From contig CAKZPV010000047.1 of assembly GCA_937139405.1 (NCBI GenBank), positions 1 through 64,000 of the forward strand: DNA of 64,000 nucleotides, written 5' to 3'. Origin of the DNA: an uncultured Nitrospirota bacterium. Lineage in GTDB: Bacteria > Nitrospirota > Nitrospiria > Nitrospirales > UBA8639. The position numbers and the translations under genes are program-made. The notes under the pieces were generated by a model that made no database searches, had not been told where the DNA came from, and saw nothing but the letters and a program-made list of their open reading frames with translations. Of the stretch, positions 53,073-62,090 are shown one piece after another. How positions within the stretch are numbered: position 1 is the stretch's first letter; each line of letters starts with the position of its first letter.

Positions 53073-55097
53073 TTACTGGAAAGAATGTAAAACGACAGGT
53101 AATTCAATGTGTGAGGGTCGGTCGGAGGTACGCCAGATTTTCCATGTGGGTGACGGACCATCCAGCAATTGAAAATGATCTTTATCGACACCAGCCAGTG
53201 CCACGCGGATGCGGTGACCTTTTTTAAATTGGTAAGAGACGGGGAGCAAGTCCAGAGTCAGAGGGACCACTTCACCAGGAACGAGTGGAGCCGCATCTGC
53301 CCGCCGAAACGTACGATTAGGTATGGAGAGCAACTGGTTAGTTGTGGGTTTGGCTGGCTGCCTTGTTCGGTGAAGGGCTCGTAATTCACCTTCCGTCACA
53401 TAATGCACCTGCTCTTCTGGGGTGACATCTTCTAAATACACAAACAGCGTCGTATCGGTGGCGTTCGCTGAGAGGTAGACCTTAGCAACAGGGTGCCCTG
53501 TGACCTCGAGATCTTCGGGAAGCGGATCGGTTGTATACACCATTAATTTTTTGTCTTGTTCTCGGCGATCTGGGTAAGGATTTTCTAGCGAAATTCCTAC
53601 TAATGTGTTCCATCGGGAATGTGGTCCTGTACCAGTCGTGGGGTTGACCTGATAGTGGTCTGGTCGTGATTCCTGCTGTGGGTGTTCCTCTAAAAGTTTA
53701 TGATTTGGGTGAAAGTAGAGTTGGGTAGGTGAGGATGGTGGAGGCCATTGTGTTGAGGTGTTCCATCTTTCGGCGCCCATCGTGTAGTACTGGATTGGCG
53801 CTTCGACTTTGGTATCCGTGGGATTGCTTTTAAGATGTGGATTGAAGAAGTGGATTAGTTCTTGGGCATGATCAAATTTGGCGGGCCCTATTGCGTACGG
53901 ACTGATCTGGCGTTTACCGCCATGATCCCAAGGTCCTAAAATTAATTTATTTTGAGGATTTTTATGGTTGAGGTGACGCTTAATGGCAGCCAAACCATAG
54001 CCTCCATCAAACCAGCCACTATAGCTGTAGATGGCCGCGCCAGATTGTTCAATTTCCTTTATGTAGGATTGAGTGCTCAATGCATCAATATTTGGGGCTT
54101 GCTCTGACGGTGGGAGATCATCCCGAAATGTGATGCCCGAGGCTTCTTTAAATGGACTCCAGTTTACTTCATGTTCTTGGATTGCTTGGCTGAGGAGTTG
54201 GTTGTCGAGGTCGCCATTAACGGGATGGACGCCACGAACAAAAAGATTGGCTATCCACCCAGCGAACGGAAGTTCGTTATGGTCCAGTTGGTTATTGATA
54301 TAGCTCCAGGTTTCCGTAAACCAATTCAAATGGATGCCGCCGGGAAACGCAATTTCAGAATAGAGATCGAATCCTGCGAACATTGGCGCAATGGCCGTGA
54401 CTGCTGGATGTTGATTGATCAATAACATTTCGGCTGTTCCGCCACTATAGGAAATGCCCATCGCTCCGACCCTTCCATTTGACCATGATTGAGTCACAAT
54501 CCAATCAACGATTTCAGCACCGTCTTTGATTTCTGCCGGAGAATAGGCAATAGGCCGTGTGCCAAACGATGCGCCAGAGCCCCGCACATCGACGTCGACC
54601 CATGCGTATCCCTGTTTCAGAAAACGCTCGGCATAGTTTCCGATCGTTCCGCGCGGTCGATCATCTTTGAACAGTGAGATGAGCCACCGATATTCAATAG
54701 CCCGCCAGTAGCGGGTTTGATGCAAGATCGTTGGGACCTTTTGCCCTCGTTTATGTTCGTTAGGCAGGTAGAGATCTACAGCAAGCTTCACGCCATCTCG
54801 CATCGTGAGATATTGCGAGATGCGCTGCCATGAGTGGTTGGTGGTTGCTAATAAGTTGGAAGTGACGGTCGATTCAGTCGTTGCATTTGATGGTTCTTTG
54901 GATATTGGCGAACATCCTATGAGGGAACATATGGTGAGCGAGAGGCTGACTAGGATTGGCAAAGACCGCGAGAAATTTTCAAGGATATGTTGACGCCAAC
55001 GATTTCGGGTTCGATCTAGAATATGTTGTGACGGGAGACTCCAGAATCGTCTTGTAGAAAAACTGATGGTCATGTAGGTATTGAGGCCTTGAGGCAA
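53073..55097 (-). CDS. CocE/NonD-family hydrolase lipoprotein
   Basis: 674 aa. The lipobox SLIGC marks C62 as the acylated residue; the ~35 residues before the signal peptide are unusual, so the true start may be internal. X-Pro dipeptidyl-peptidase-like alpha/beta-hydrolase with GISYSG (nucleophile S216), upstream WVDVDVRGSGASFG, and a C-terminal jelly-roll domain. Acts on acyl esters or X-Pro peptides in the periplasm; substrate unknown. Confidence 0.85.
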   Translation of the reverse strand: MPQGLNTYMTISFSTRRFWSLPSQHILDRTRNRWRQHILENFSRSLPILVSLSLTICSLIGCSPISKEPSNATTESTVTSNLLATTNHSWQRISQYLTMRDGVKLAVDLYLPNEHKRGQKVPTILHQTRYWRAIEYRWLISLFKDDRPRGTIGNYAERFLKQGYAWVDVDVRGSGASFGTRPIAYSPAEIKDGAEIVDWIVTQSWSNGRVGAMGISYSGGTAEMLLINQHPAVTAIAPMFAGFDLYSEIAFPGGIHLNWFTETWSYINNQLDHNELPFAGWIANLFVRGVHPVNGDLDNQLLSQAIQEHEVNWSPFKEASGITFRDDLPPSEQAPNIDALSTQSYIKEIEQSGAAIYSYSGWFDGGYGLAAIKRHLNHKNPQNKLILGPWDHGGKRQISPYAIGPAKFDHAQELIHFFNPHLKSNPTDTKVEAPIQYYTMGAERWNTSTQWPPPSSPTQLYFHPNHKLLEEHPQQESRPDHYQVNPTTGTGPHSRWNTLVGISLENPYPDRREQDKKLMVYTTDPLPEDLEVTGHPVAKVYLSANATDTTLFVYLEDVTPEEQVHYVTEGELRALHRTRQPAKPTTNQLLSIPNRTFRRADAAPLVPGEVVPLTLDLLPVSYQFKKGHRIRVALAGVDKDHFQLLDGPSPTWKIWRTSDRPSHIELPVVLHSFQ

Positions 55098-55378
55098 GCT
55101 TGCAGATACTGAAAAAAGCAGAGTTTGTTCATTTCAACGTCGGCTGATTTGGAGAAGTAGTTAGATGGTATCAAGAAGTTGAGCAAATGGAACAGAGATG
55201 GTCTACCTTTTGTACATGGGGTGTCCAGCAGTGACGAGGAAGACCATGAAACCGGATTGGGCATCAACCAGGATTTGAGTTTTGCGCGATGTAGATCTGC
55301 TGAGATTCGTGGACTGATTTGGGATGGGGTTCTGGTCGGTGTGTGGTTACTGGGACAACGGGCTATAAAGAAGAATGG

Positions 55379-57040
55379 TTAATACGTCCAGGTTAGAATC
55401 ATTGTCCAAGAGTTTTTCGTATAATCGTATAGCGGAATATCGGATTTGCTCCGAATCCCTTGGTATTGGGCTGTGAGAGATAAATTATAAGGGAGCGGTT
55501 TTGTGAGTTGAACAAGGTGCGTTTGTTGGCGATCATTGCGTTTTGAAAGGTTCCCGTCCCTGTCTGTAAAAACAACGGTGGTTTGTCTATTTTTATAATC
55601 TCGCCAATGCACATCATAGTCGTACCGTAAGGACATGTTCCCCCATGGGAGTTGGAGTTGTCCTCCCGTGAGAAGGCGATTACCCTGATAAGCAAATGCG
55701 GCGCCATCAGTGCTCTCGTTATCGTACTGATACCCAATTCGTAGTATGAGGCGATCATTAATTAATCGGAAAGCATGAATGAGGCCCAAGGTATTATTAA
55801 AGCCATCACGCAAATCGCCTCGGAATCGTGCGTCTCGAGCTCCAACCTCTCGGAAAAATGTCTGGGCTTGAAAGCGGTATAAGCCAGTGGTGAGGTTCCC
55901 TACGACTCCTAACCCTGGAAGTGTAAACGTAGGTCCCACCACTGTGGTACTTAGGGTTGGTGTGTGGCGTGAGAGAAAACCGTCTCCATCCAAGAACAGG
56001 TAGTCATACGTGTATTGGGCACCTAATTGAAATGGTAAATCCAACACTACCCCTCGGTAAAACCCTGAAACACCAACTAAATGATTCTGTATATTAAACT
56101 CATCGAACCCTCTTCCGTGGAGAGTCTGTAAGAAAGAATAGGTGGCGGTCGCCTCAAACGGGCCACTTCGCAAAAAAGAGTAATCAGCTCGTAATGAGCC
56201 AAGAAACCCTGGTGCCTTGGTTTTCCTGTTTTGCAAAGCCTTCAACAGGGGGTTAGGATCGTTAGGAGGATTCACGATACGGATTTCACCGACAGAGTCA
56301 GGATTAACTTTCACGTTGTCGTCGTAGAACCCACCTAAACTGACCTGAAGTCGAAACCGTTTTTGCGTGCCAAAAATTTGTCCAGCTGAAAGAGCCTCAC
56401 GAATTCTGACGGAAGCTTGAGTGAGGGGGGATATCGTTTGAGTGCGTTGGACTTGCTCTAACTCACTTAAGGCTTCCCCGGGTAGCCCTAAAACTCCTAA
56501 GGCTAAACCTCGATAAAATGCATTTAATTGTTGGATGTCAGGATCGGGCGTCTGATTTTTGTCAAAGGCTTGAACTGCTTCTCCATATTGTTTTTCACGA
56601 TACCGGAGAAAGCCCACGTAATATCCTACATTTTCTGTATCAGGGTTTTGCTCATATATTGTTTCAAGTAATGGTCTGGCTTTGTTGTATGCTCCAACGG
56701 AAAAATAGGCCACACCCAGATGATGTTGAATATCTACATCAGCCGGTTTTAGCTGATTGGCTTGTTCTAGGGGGGCAATGGCTTCCTGCGGATTTTCTTG
56801 GGCAAGGTGAACTAAGCCTTTATAAAAAAGGGCCCGCTCATGATCCTGATCAAGTGTGAGGGCTTTATTGAGAAGGGTTAAAGCTTCTTCGTAGCGTTTA
56901 TCGTCATACGCAATGGCGGCATTAGCGGTCAAGACGTTGGCATCTGAGCGCTGCCCCCAAACAAGGGATGGCCCCATACCGCTACCAATTAGCAAGAAGA
57001 CTAAGCTTAAGGAAATGTACAAACGAAAGAATTTCGACAT
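55379..57040 (-). CDS. TPR protein with C-terminal outer-membrane beta-barrel
   Basis: 553 aa. Signal peptide, then about five TPR units (residues 35-215; ALTLLNKALTLDQDHERALF, GLVHLAQENPQEAIAPLEQA) and a C-terminal part of about 320 residues of alternating strands starting RLQVSLGGFYDDNVKVN and ending MILTWTY, an aromatic barrel terminus. Architecture is like Slam- or PgaA-type export proteins, but the family is not identified. Neighbour of the FecR/beta-solenoid protein gene, a possible export client. Confidence 0.7.
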   Translation of the reverse strand: MSKFFRLYISLSLVFLLIGSGMGPSLVWGQRSDANVLTANAAIAYDDKRYEEALTLLNKALTLDQDHERALFYKGLVHLAQENPQEAIAPLEQANQLKPADVDIQHHLGVAYFSVGAYNKARPLLETIYEQNPDTENVGYYVGFLRYREKQYGEAVQAFDKNQTPDPDIQQLNAFYRGLALGVLGLPGEALSELEQVQRTQTISPLTQASVRIREALSAGQIFGTQKRFRLQVSLGGFYDDNVKVNPDSVGEIRIVNPPNDPNPLLKALQNRKTKAPGFLGSLRADYSFLRSGPFEATATYSFLQTLHGRGFDEFNIQNHLVGVSGFYRGVVLDLPFQLGAQYTYDYLFLDGDGFLSRHTPTLSTTVVGPTFTLPGLGVVGNLTTGLYRFQAQTFFREVGARDARFRGDLRDGFNNTLGLIHAFRLINDRLILRIGYQYDNESTDGAAFAYQGNRLLTGGQLQLPWGNMSLRYDYDVHWRDYKNRQTTVVFTDRDGNLSKRNDRQQTHLVQLTKPLPYNLSLTAQYQGIRSKSDIPLYDYTKNSWTMILTWTY

Positions 57041-57436
57041 ACAGGTTGATCGGGTAGAGAAATTGATTCGTTACAGTTTTTGTTTAGCTAAAATTAGATA
57101 GGATTTCTAAATGATCGGAAAACTTACTTTAATTTCGTTGAAGAATGCAAGACTTCTGAACGGTTTACAGAGATTCTGCTGTCTTTGTCAATTTTCCTAT
57201 ATTTTTTGATAGTTTTGGATTTGGTACCTGAAGTGCCGAATTCTTGTCTTCGGCTTTTTGAGGATAGTAAGAGCGGGAAGGTTAACATTTAAGATAAAAT
57301 ACGTATATTCTATGGATTAGTAAGAAAAATTTGATCTAGACAAGAATAGGTTTTTTTCTATCTGGTCCTGCGATAGGGGAATATTCCCGCTACCGAGTAT
57401 TGTGAAGGAATGGGAGAAATATTAAGTAAGGTTTAC
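57041..57436. other. Intergenic region with an orphan terminator
   Basis: AT-rich region of 396 bp upstream of the TPR/barrel gene. The only clear element is a plus-strand intrinsic terminator (57235-57259) with no plus-strand gene before it. Promoter-like strings are ambiguous. No ORF with a plausible start was found. Confidence 0.6.
57235..57259 (+). terminator. Orphan plus-strand intrinsic terminator
   Basis: GCCGAA and TTCGGC form a 6-bp stem with an 8-nt loop followed by TTTTT. Flanking genes are both on the minus strand, so it may end a small RNA that begins between 57060 and 57200. Confidence 0.6.
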
Positions 57437-57856
57437 TTAATTATTGGGGTGGAAGTGGCCTAATGCAGCGTGATGTAGCTCGTGCCCACAGACCTCATAA
57501 TTCCATTTTGGACAATAGAGTGTTTCAGTCGAAAAGTCATAAAACCCTCGAACCGTTTTTACAGCAGCTAGGTCCCCTCGAAGCCACGGCTGGAATTGTG
57601 TGCTGGGCTTTCCCGTCTTAGATTCCCATATCTCCTGTAAGCTTTGATTATCTAAAAAGACGACTTTCAGTTGGGAAATTTCATGAGTTTCTTTATAGCG
57701 GTTTTGTTGGGCGCAAGCGAATAAATTCATGAAACAGAGGCAAAGGCCAATGACAATAAAAATTCTCTTGGAGTCATTGCCCAAGGCCCCTTGGCTTCCG
57801 ACCCACGGGATGCCGTGAAAATATTTGAAGATGAACTTGGAGCGGAAGCAAGGCAT
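57437..57856 (-). CDS. Lipoprotein with HExxH metalloprotease-like motif
   Basis: 139 aa. Lipobox-like LFAC gives C48 as acylation site; the sequence before it is long, so the real start may be internal. The C-terminus has CGHELHHAALGHFHPNN, an HExxH motif (125-129) with another His pair downstream, suggestive of a small zinc peptidase. No family was recognised. Located between the TPR/barrel and FecR genes, on the strand of the former. Confidence 0.5.
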   Translation of the reverse strand: MPCFRSKFIFKYFHGIPWVGSQGALGNDSKRIFIVIGLCLCFMNLFACAQQNRYKETHEISQLKVVFLDNQSLQEIWESKTGKPSTQFQPWLRGDLAAVKTVRGFYDFSTETLYCPKWNYEVCGHELHHAALGHFHPNN

Positions 57857-58078
57857 GATAATAGTTGTCGGTCATTAAGGAATGAGAATTAACCATGGGT
57901 TTTCGCAATTTGCTATACCGGACAGAAAAAATGGTTTGTGATTTATTCGAATTCTAATTCTTCGTCTCTCTATGACATTAAATATGCAGGAAAAAGATTG
58001 AAATTTCTAAGCAGGTTTAAGCGGAATTGCTCAACTTTTACAATGAGTTGGATATGGTACAAATATTGTTGAAAGCAT

Positions 58079-58110
58079 TTGTTAAAAATGAGAGGGAAAA
58101 TGGGTATAAT
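58079..58110 (+). promoter_or_regulatory. Promoter candidate of the FecR-domain gene
   Basis: A perfect TATAAT (58105-58110) preceded by TTGTTA (58079-58084) at 20 bp. The spacing is wide. It gives a leader of about 140 nt before the preferred start codon at 58257. Confidence 0.45.
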
Positions 58111-58256
58111 GCTAGGTCTTTAGTGTAATAGACAGGTAGTTTACAAATTTGATAGAAACCCTTAGAGCATTATATGAATCTAAAAAATACAGCAGCCTTT
58201 GGCGCCTTGTGGATGGCAATCTGAAAAATACCTATTTAACAAGTGAGGTACGATAT

Positions 58257-60974
58257 ATGAAGATTCTAAATAAAATTCTTTTATCTTCCTTGATCGCACT
58301 TCAAATTATTGGGCCTTCCTGGGTCCTGGCCATTCAAACATCTGCACAAGAGACAGGGAAAAGTGAAGCCCTTATTGCAGGGCTGCGTGGTGTAGTGACG
58401 GTTACTCCGGGAGCGAATGATCGTCCTGGATATACCCCCAAATATCGGTCAATTCTGGCTATAGGAGATGTCATAAGTACAGAAGAGGAATCTGTAGCTG
58501 AAATTTTATTAGAAAACCAAGGACTAGTTACCATTCAAGAATATTCTGAGGCCATGTTAAATAAAAATGATGATGGCGGACTTTCTGTAAGGTTGGAAGT
58601 GGGAACAGCAGAATGGTCTTTTCCGATCAAAAGTCAAGATGGTGCTCCGTTAACGTTTACGACTCCTAATATCAGGGCCGCGACCGGTGGTGGATTAGTG
58701 ACGGTAGAAGTGCAACCGACTTTAGCGGAAATAGCACGGATTTCCAGACCGCGCGATTCGTTTTTGGTCCGGACCAGTCTACATGTGCAAGCATCGCCAT
58801 CGAACGGTGTCGGGCTGTTGGAAACTTTTTGTGTGAATGAGGGAGATCTAACAATTGAATATCCTGGCGCCCAACAAGGTCTTTGGCAAGAGGAAACGGT
58901 GGTATCTGGGGAATGTCGAGGATTTTTAAATGGTCAACCACGAGCTATGACGACTGCGATGGGGAACGGACAGCCTCTAGTTGATTGGCGAGAGGTTTGT
59001 ACCGTAAGGGCACATTGTGAGATTCCTGAGCCGACAAAGAAATTGATTGCGAAAAAACAGACGGGCCAAGCGTTAGCCTTAGAGCGGGCGTTAGTAGGAT
59101 CCGATTCGGAAGAAGTTGAGGTTGATGAGCAGGTTGTTTTAGCCACTACTGGCCAAACGACAGGTCTTTTATTAGCTGCTGTGACTCCAGGACCAGGGAA
59201 CGGGAATAATGGCGATGTGATCTTGCCCTGCACAGGGGATCCAGCATTTTGTAATGGTCCTGATGGAAATGGTGGCGGCAATCCACCCCCACCCCCACCA
59301 CAATTTCCTGACCCTAACGTGCCTGGGATGCCTCCAGCATCTGAGCCATTTTTTAATGTTGGGGGTCCAAGTGCGTCAGGTCCGGGTCCCTTCACGGGTT
59401 CGGGTTTCCCAAGCAACATTCAAACCGGTGACCAGCTTTGGCCAGCTAATGGCATGCCGGGAGGAGAAGGGTTACTGAGCTTCATCAACGGGGATTTTAC
59501 CGCAGATAAAGAATTGCTTTTAGCCGATAGTGGTATTCTTGCTGACGCCCCTCACTTAGGAAAAGCCCCGCAGAACTCGTTGCTCGTAAGAGACCTCAAT
59601 TCTGGTGGAGCAGGACGTCCTTCCAACCAAAAATTACCCATACAGTTGGGTGCTTTTGCTATTACTTTGCCAGATTTTAATGAATCGACTCCAACAGTTC
59701 AGTTGGGTGTTGAAGGCACTTCCCGACAGGCACAAGCTCAGCAATTGTCACAATTCGCCCGAGATCCTATGATTGATCCTGACAATAATTTGGCCTCGGT
59801 TCCTGCCGGTGGTTGTCCCTTCTCTCCTGAGTCTTGCTTCCAAGTTATTTTGGCTGCTGGTGTAGGGGGGTTAGAACAACCTGATCCAAAACCTGAACCG
59901 GGTGCGGGCATTGATGGAACGATTCAGGTTCGTAGCGCATCGACTATGGATCCTAGGATTCATGGTACGAGGGTAGTGACTTTGAAAAAAGGTGTCGTTC
60001 TTGGCGGCAATACACAGGTAAGTTTAGCTCTTCAGGAGAAGACCAATGACAGTTTTTCAGGATTAGAGACAACGTTGGGGCAAGCTATTCAAGGGTCTGC
60101 TGTTTCAATTTTGGGAGAGCCGGGAGAGCCAGCGATTGTGAGGATAGAGGATCGGGCCTTGGCTATTTTAGGGGGTAGTCGCATCCAACCTGCCGATTCG
60201 AACGTGACAACGGCGTTACTCGCTATTCTAGATGGAAGGTTGCACGGACCCACTACACCGTCGGTTATCGGAAAAGATTCAGCTGGTGCCGATATCCTGC
60301 GACAAGATGTGTCCCCCATCATTGAAATGATTGGCAGCAGTGCTGAAGTCACAACGGGAGTAATGGTTGGGTCAACAGCTGGTCCTGGTCAAACGGGTGA
60401 TTTGGATCAAGCTCTTTTAGAAGCCTCTTCCCCGCTAGTGGCAATGATCAATAGCAGTCTGACGACCGCATCGGACTTTGGTAGAGTGGCCGGTCAAAAT
60501 GCTAAATTAGATGCCACATTACTCCCAGGAGATGCGTTGGTTCGTCTTAACGCTAGTTCATTAATGATCAATGGAAATTTGTTCAGTGTGACGGGTGGAG
60601 GCCAACTTAATGTGAATGGGAGTCTTTTATCTGTTCAAGGTGGTAGTATGGTTACACTTGCTGGCGGAACATTTGTGCATGTAGGTTCAGGGTCGATGTT
60701 TTCTTTAACGAATGGGGCTCTGGTTGATTTTGGTGCGGGAAATAATGTGGTCAATGTCTCAAATACCTTATGTGCAAGTGGTGGGTGTTTTACCCCGTTT
60801 TCTAACCCTGCATATCAAGTAGCAGGGAATCCTGCTGATTTTTCAGCGCCAGCTGGGTTTAATCCCTTTGTAGATCTTGGAACATTTCCTGATGGGAGTG
60901 TCAATACTGTAAATGTTGCCCAAGATACTGCGATTTTATCGGTTGAACCTGGAGGGTCCATTCAGATCCAATAA
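58257..60974 (+). CDS. Large secreted FecR-domain beta-solenoid protein
   Basis: 905 aa from the ATG at MKILNKILLSSLIALQIIGP (signal peptide; GAGG 9 nt upstream); an in-frame TTG 108 nt earlier is rejected. The FecR-type domain is at about residues 38-155 (LLENQGLVTIQEYSEAML). A Pro/Gly/Asn-rich linker (about 315-385, with PPPPPPQFPDPN) and a C-terminal half with many short beta repeats such as GNLFSVTGGGQLNVNGS and GGSMVTLAGGTFVHVGSGS follow. Likely surface-exposed or exported solenoid. No iron-siderophore FecI/FecA partners are nearby. Confidence 0.75.
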   Translation: MKILNKILLSSLIALQIIGPSWVLAIQTSAQETGKSEALIAGLRGVVTVTPGANDRPGYTPKYRSILAIGDVISTEEESVAEILLENQGLVTIQEYSEAMLNKNDDGGLSVRLEVGTAEWSFPIKSQDGAPLTFTTPNIRAATGGGLVTVEVQPTLAEIARISRPRDSFLVRTSLHVQASPSNGVGLLETFCVNEGDLTIEYPGAQQGLWQEETVVSGECRGFLNGQPRAMTTAMGNGQPLVDWREVCTVRAHCEIPEPTKKLIAKKQTGQALALERALVGSDSEEVEVDEQVVLATTGQTTGLLLAAVTPGPGNGNNGDVILPCTGDPAFCNGPDGNGGGNPPPPPPQFPDPNVPGMPPASEPFFNVGGPSASGPGPFTGSGFPSNIQTGDQLWPANGMPGGEGLLSFINGDFTADKELLLADSGILADAPHLGKAPQNSLLVRDLNSGGAGRPSNQKLPIQLGAFAITLPDFNESTPTVQLGVEGTSRQAQAQQLSQFARDPMIDPDNNLASVPAGGCPFSPESCFQVILAAGVGGLEQPDPKPEPGAGIDGTIQVRSASTMDPRIHGTRVVTLKKGVVLGGNTQVSLALQEKTNDSFSGLETTLGQAIQGSAVSILGEPGEPAIVRIEDRALAILGGSRIQPADSNVTTALLAILDGRLHGPTTPSVIGKDSAGADILRQDVSPIIEMIGSSAEVTTGVMVGSTAGPGQTGDLDQALLEASSPLVAMINSSLTTASDFGRVAGQNAKLDATLLPGDALVRLNASSLMINGNLFSVTGGGQLNVNGSLLSVQGGSMVTLAGGTFVHVGSGSMFSLTNGALVDFGAGNNVVNVSNTLCASGGCFTPFSNPAYQVAGNPADFSAPAGFNPFVDLGTFPDGSVNTVNVAQDTAILSVEPGGSIQIQ

Positions 60975-62090
60975 GTAGTGATTAGAGGTTAATCATTGAA
61001 GTCTGAAATATTTGCCCAGCCTTTTATCTGTTATTTATAAGGATAGGAGCTGGGCAGTTTTATTTAATTCAGAACCTACTACATTTTTGTGGGAATGAAT
61101 CGATTCTATTAAGCCAGGGAAAACTAGAGTTTTTAGAATTCCCCCCTTCCTATATTTACCCATAACTATGTTGGGTATACTCATTTTCTCACTTCTTTTA
61201 ACGCCTGTAGTAATTTACATACATATACTGGAGATCGAGCGACTTTATAGGACATTTTCTCCTTTCAGAAGTCGTGGAATGTTATACGACTGGCTGTCTA
61301 TTTTTTCAAATCATCATCACAGAAACAAGAGTTCAAGCTATACTCTTGTATTAGATATTCTCAGAAAAAAAATATCTGACCGCAAGGCCTCCCCATGAGA
61401 ATTCCCTGCTTCGTACTGAATTAAAGTTTTCAAAGTACTGAGGCAATTGGTAATGATTTAGGCACTGCCAGGAATTCATCTTTTTTGACTCGAACGTACT
61501 TCTCACTCCTTGTTGCAAAGACCTATTTTGCATCGAAAGGCATGTGAAATGTTGTATTAAGAGCTGGGCAAAATTTGGACCTGAAGTGGGTAGAGAGATT
61601 GTGGCGGATGTTCCAGATTATCTCGACTTCCGACACCTAAGATCCAGATGATGGGGTCATCTAGTAGCTGTAGACTTACCGATACGTCACGGGCAATCGA
61701 TGCGATTGTGAGGGATTGTAATAAGTCCTAAGAGGGCCAAGAGCAGGCCCAAAATGAGGTACAGGGAGGGGGCGATTCAGAATCATGCACTTAGGGTGTC
61801 TGGGTCCTACAATAATTTCAACGTGAAAGCATGGAACGATTGGATCTAATCAAGGGCTGTAAGATCAGCTTATGTTCTAACGTGGGAGGATATGCCAAAT
61901 CGCTTCAATCCTTGCGATGCTGGCGGTTTTTTTGATCTCCGCCATGTACTATCTTATTCAACGAGATAACTAGAAGCTTCTTGCTGATCGGCATTCTTTT
62001 TTTGTAGAAAATTCCCGGAATATTTTTTTGATAAATTTTTTACGAACTGGTTTTCTAGAATATATTTGACTAGGCGTTGTCTAATTTCTC
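60975..62090. other. Long intergenic region
   Basis: 1.1 kb between convergent genes. Besides the terminator at 61014-61066, it contains a 76-codon ORF (61168-61398) with one hydrophobic N-terminal segment but no ribosome-binding site. A short reading frame near 61886-61972 encodes one hydrophobic helix behind a GGGAGG string too close to its ATG. Neither is called as a gene. No repeat, RNA gene or transposon trace was seen. Confidence 0.5.
61014..61066 (+). terminator. Terminator of the FecR-domain gene
   Basis: GCCCAGC (61014-61020) pairs with GCTGGGC (61049-61055), followed by AGTTTTATTT. The long partly paired loop makes it imperfect, but position and T-rich tail fit. Confidence 0.6.

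Noticed and set aside
55098-55378. Small ORFs on both strands between the CocE-type hydrolase and the TPR/barrel gene
   Set aside because: No ribosome-binding site, no family resemblance, and both overlap each other; treated as non-coding.
58934-59419. 161-codon antisense ORF in the FecR-domain gene
   Set aside because: Gly/Pro-rich translation arises from the repetitive Pro/Gly linker of the real gene on the other strand.
61168-61398. 76-codon ORF with a hydrophobic N-terminus
   Set aside because: No Shine-Dalgarno sequence, AT-rich surrounding, low-complexity ending; insufficient support for a gene call.
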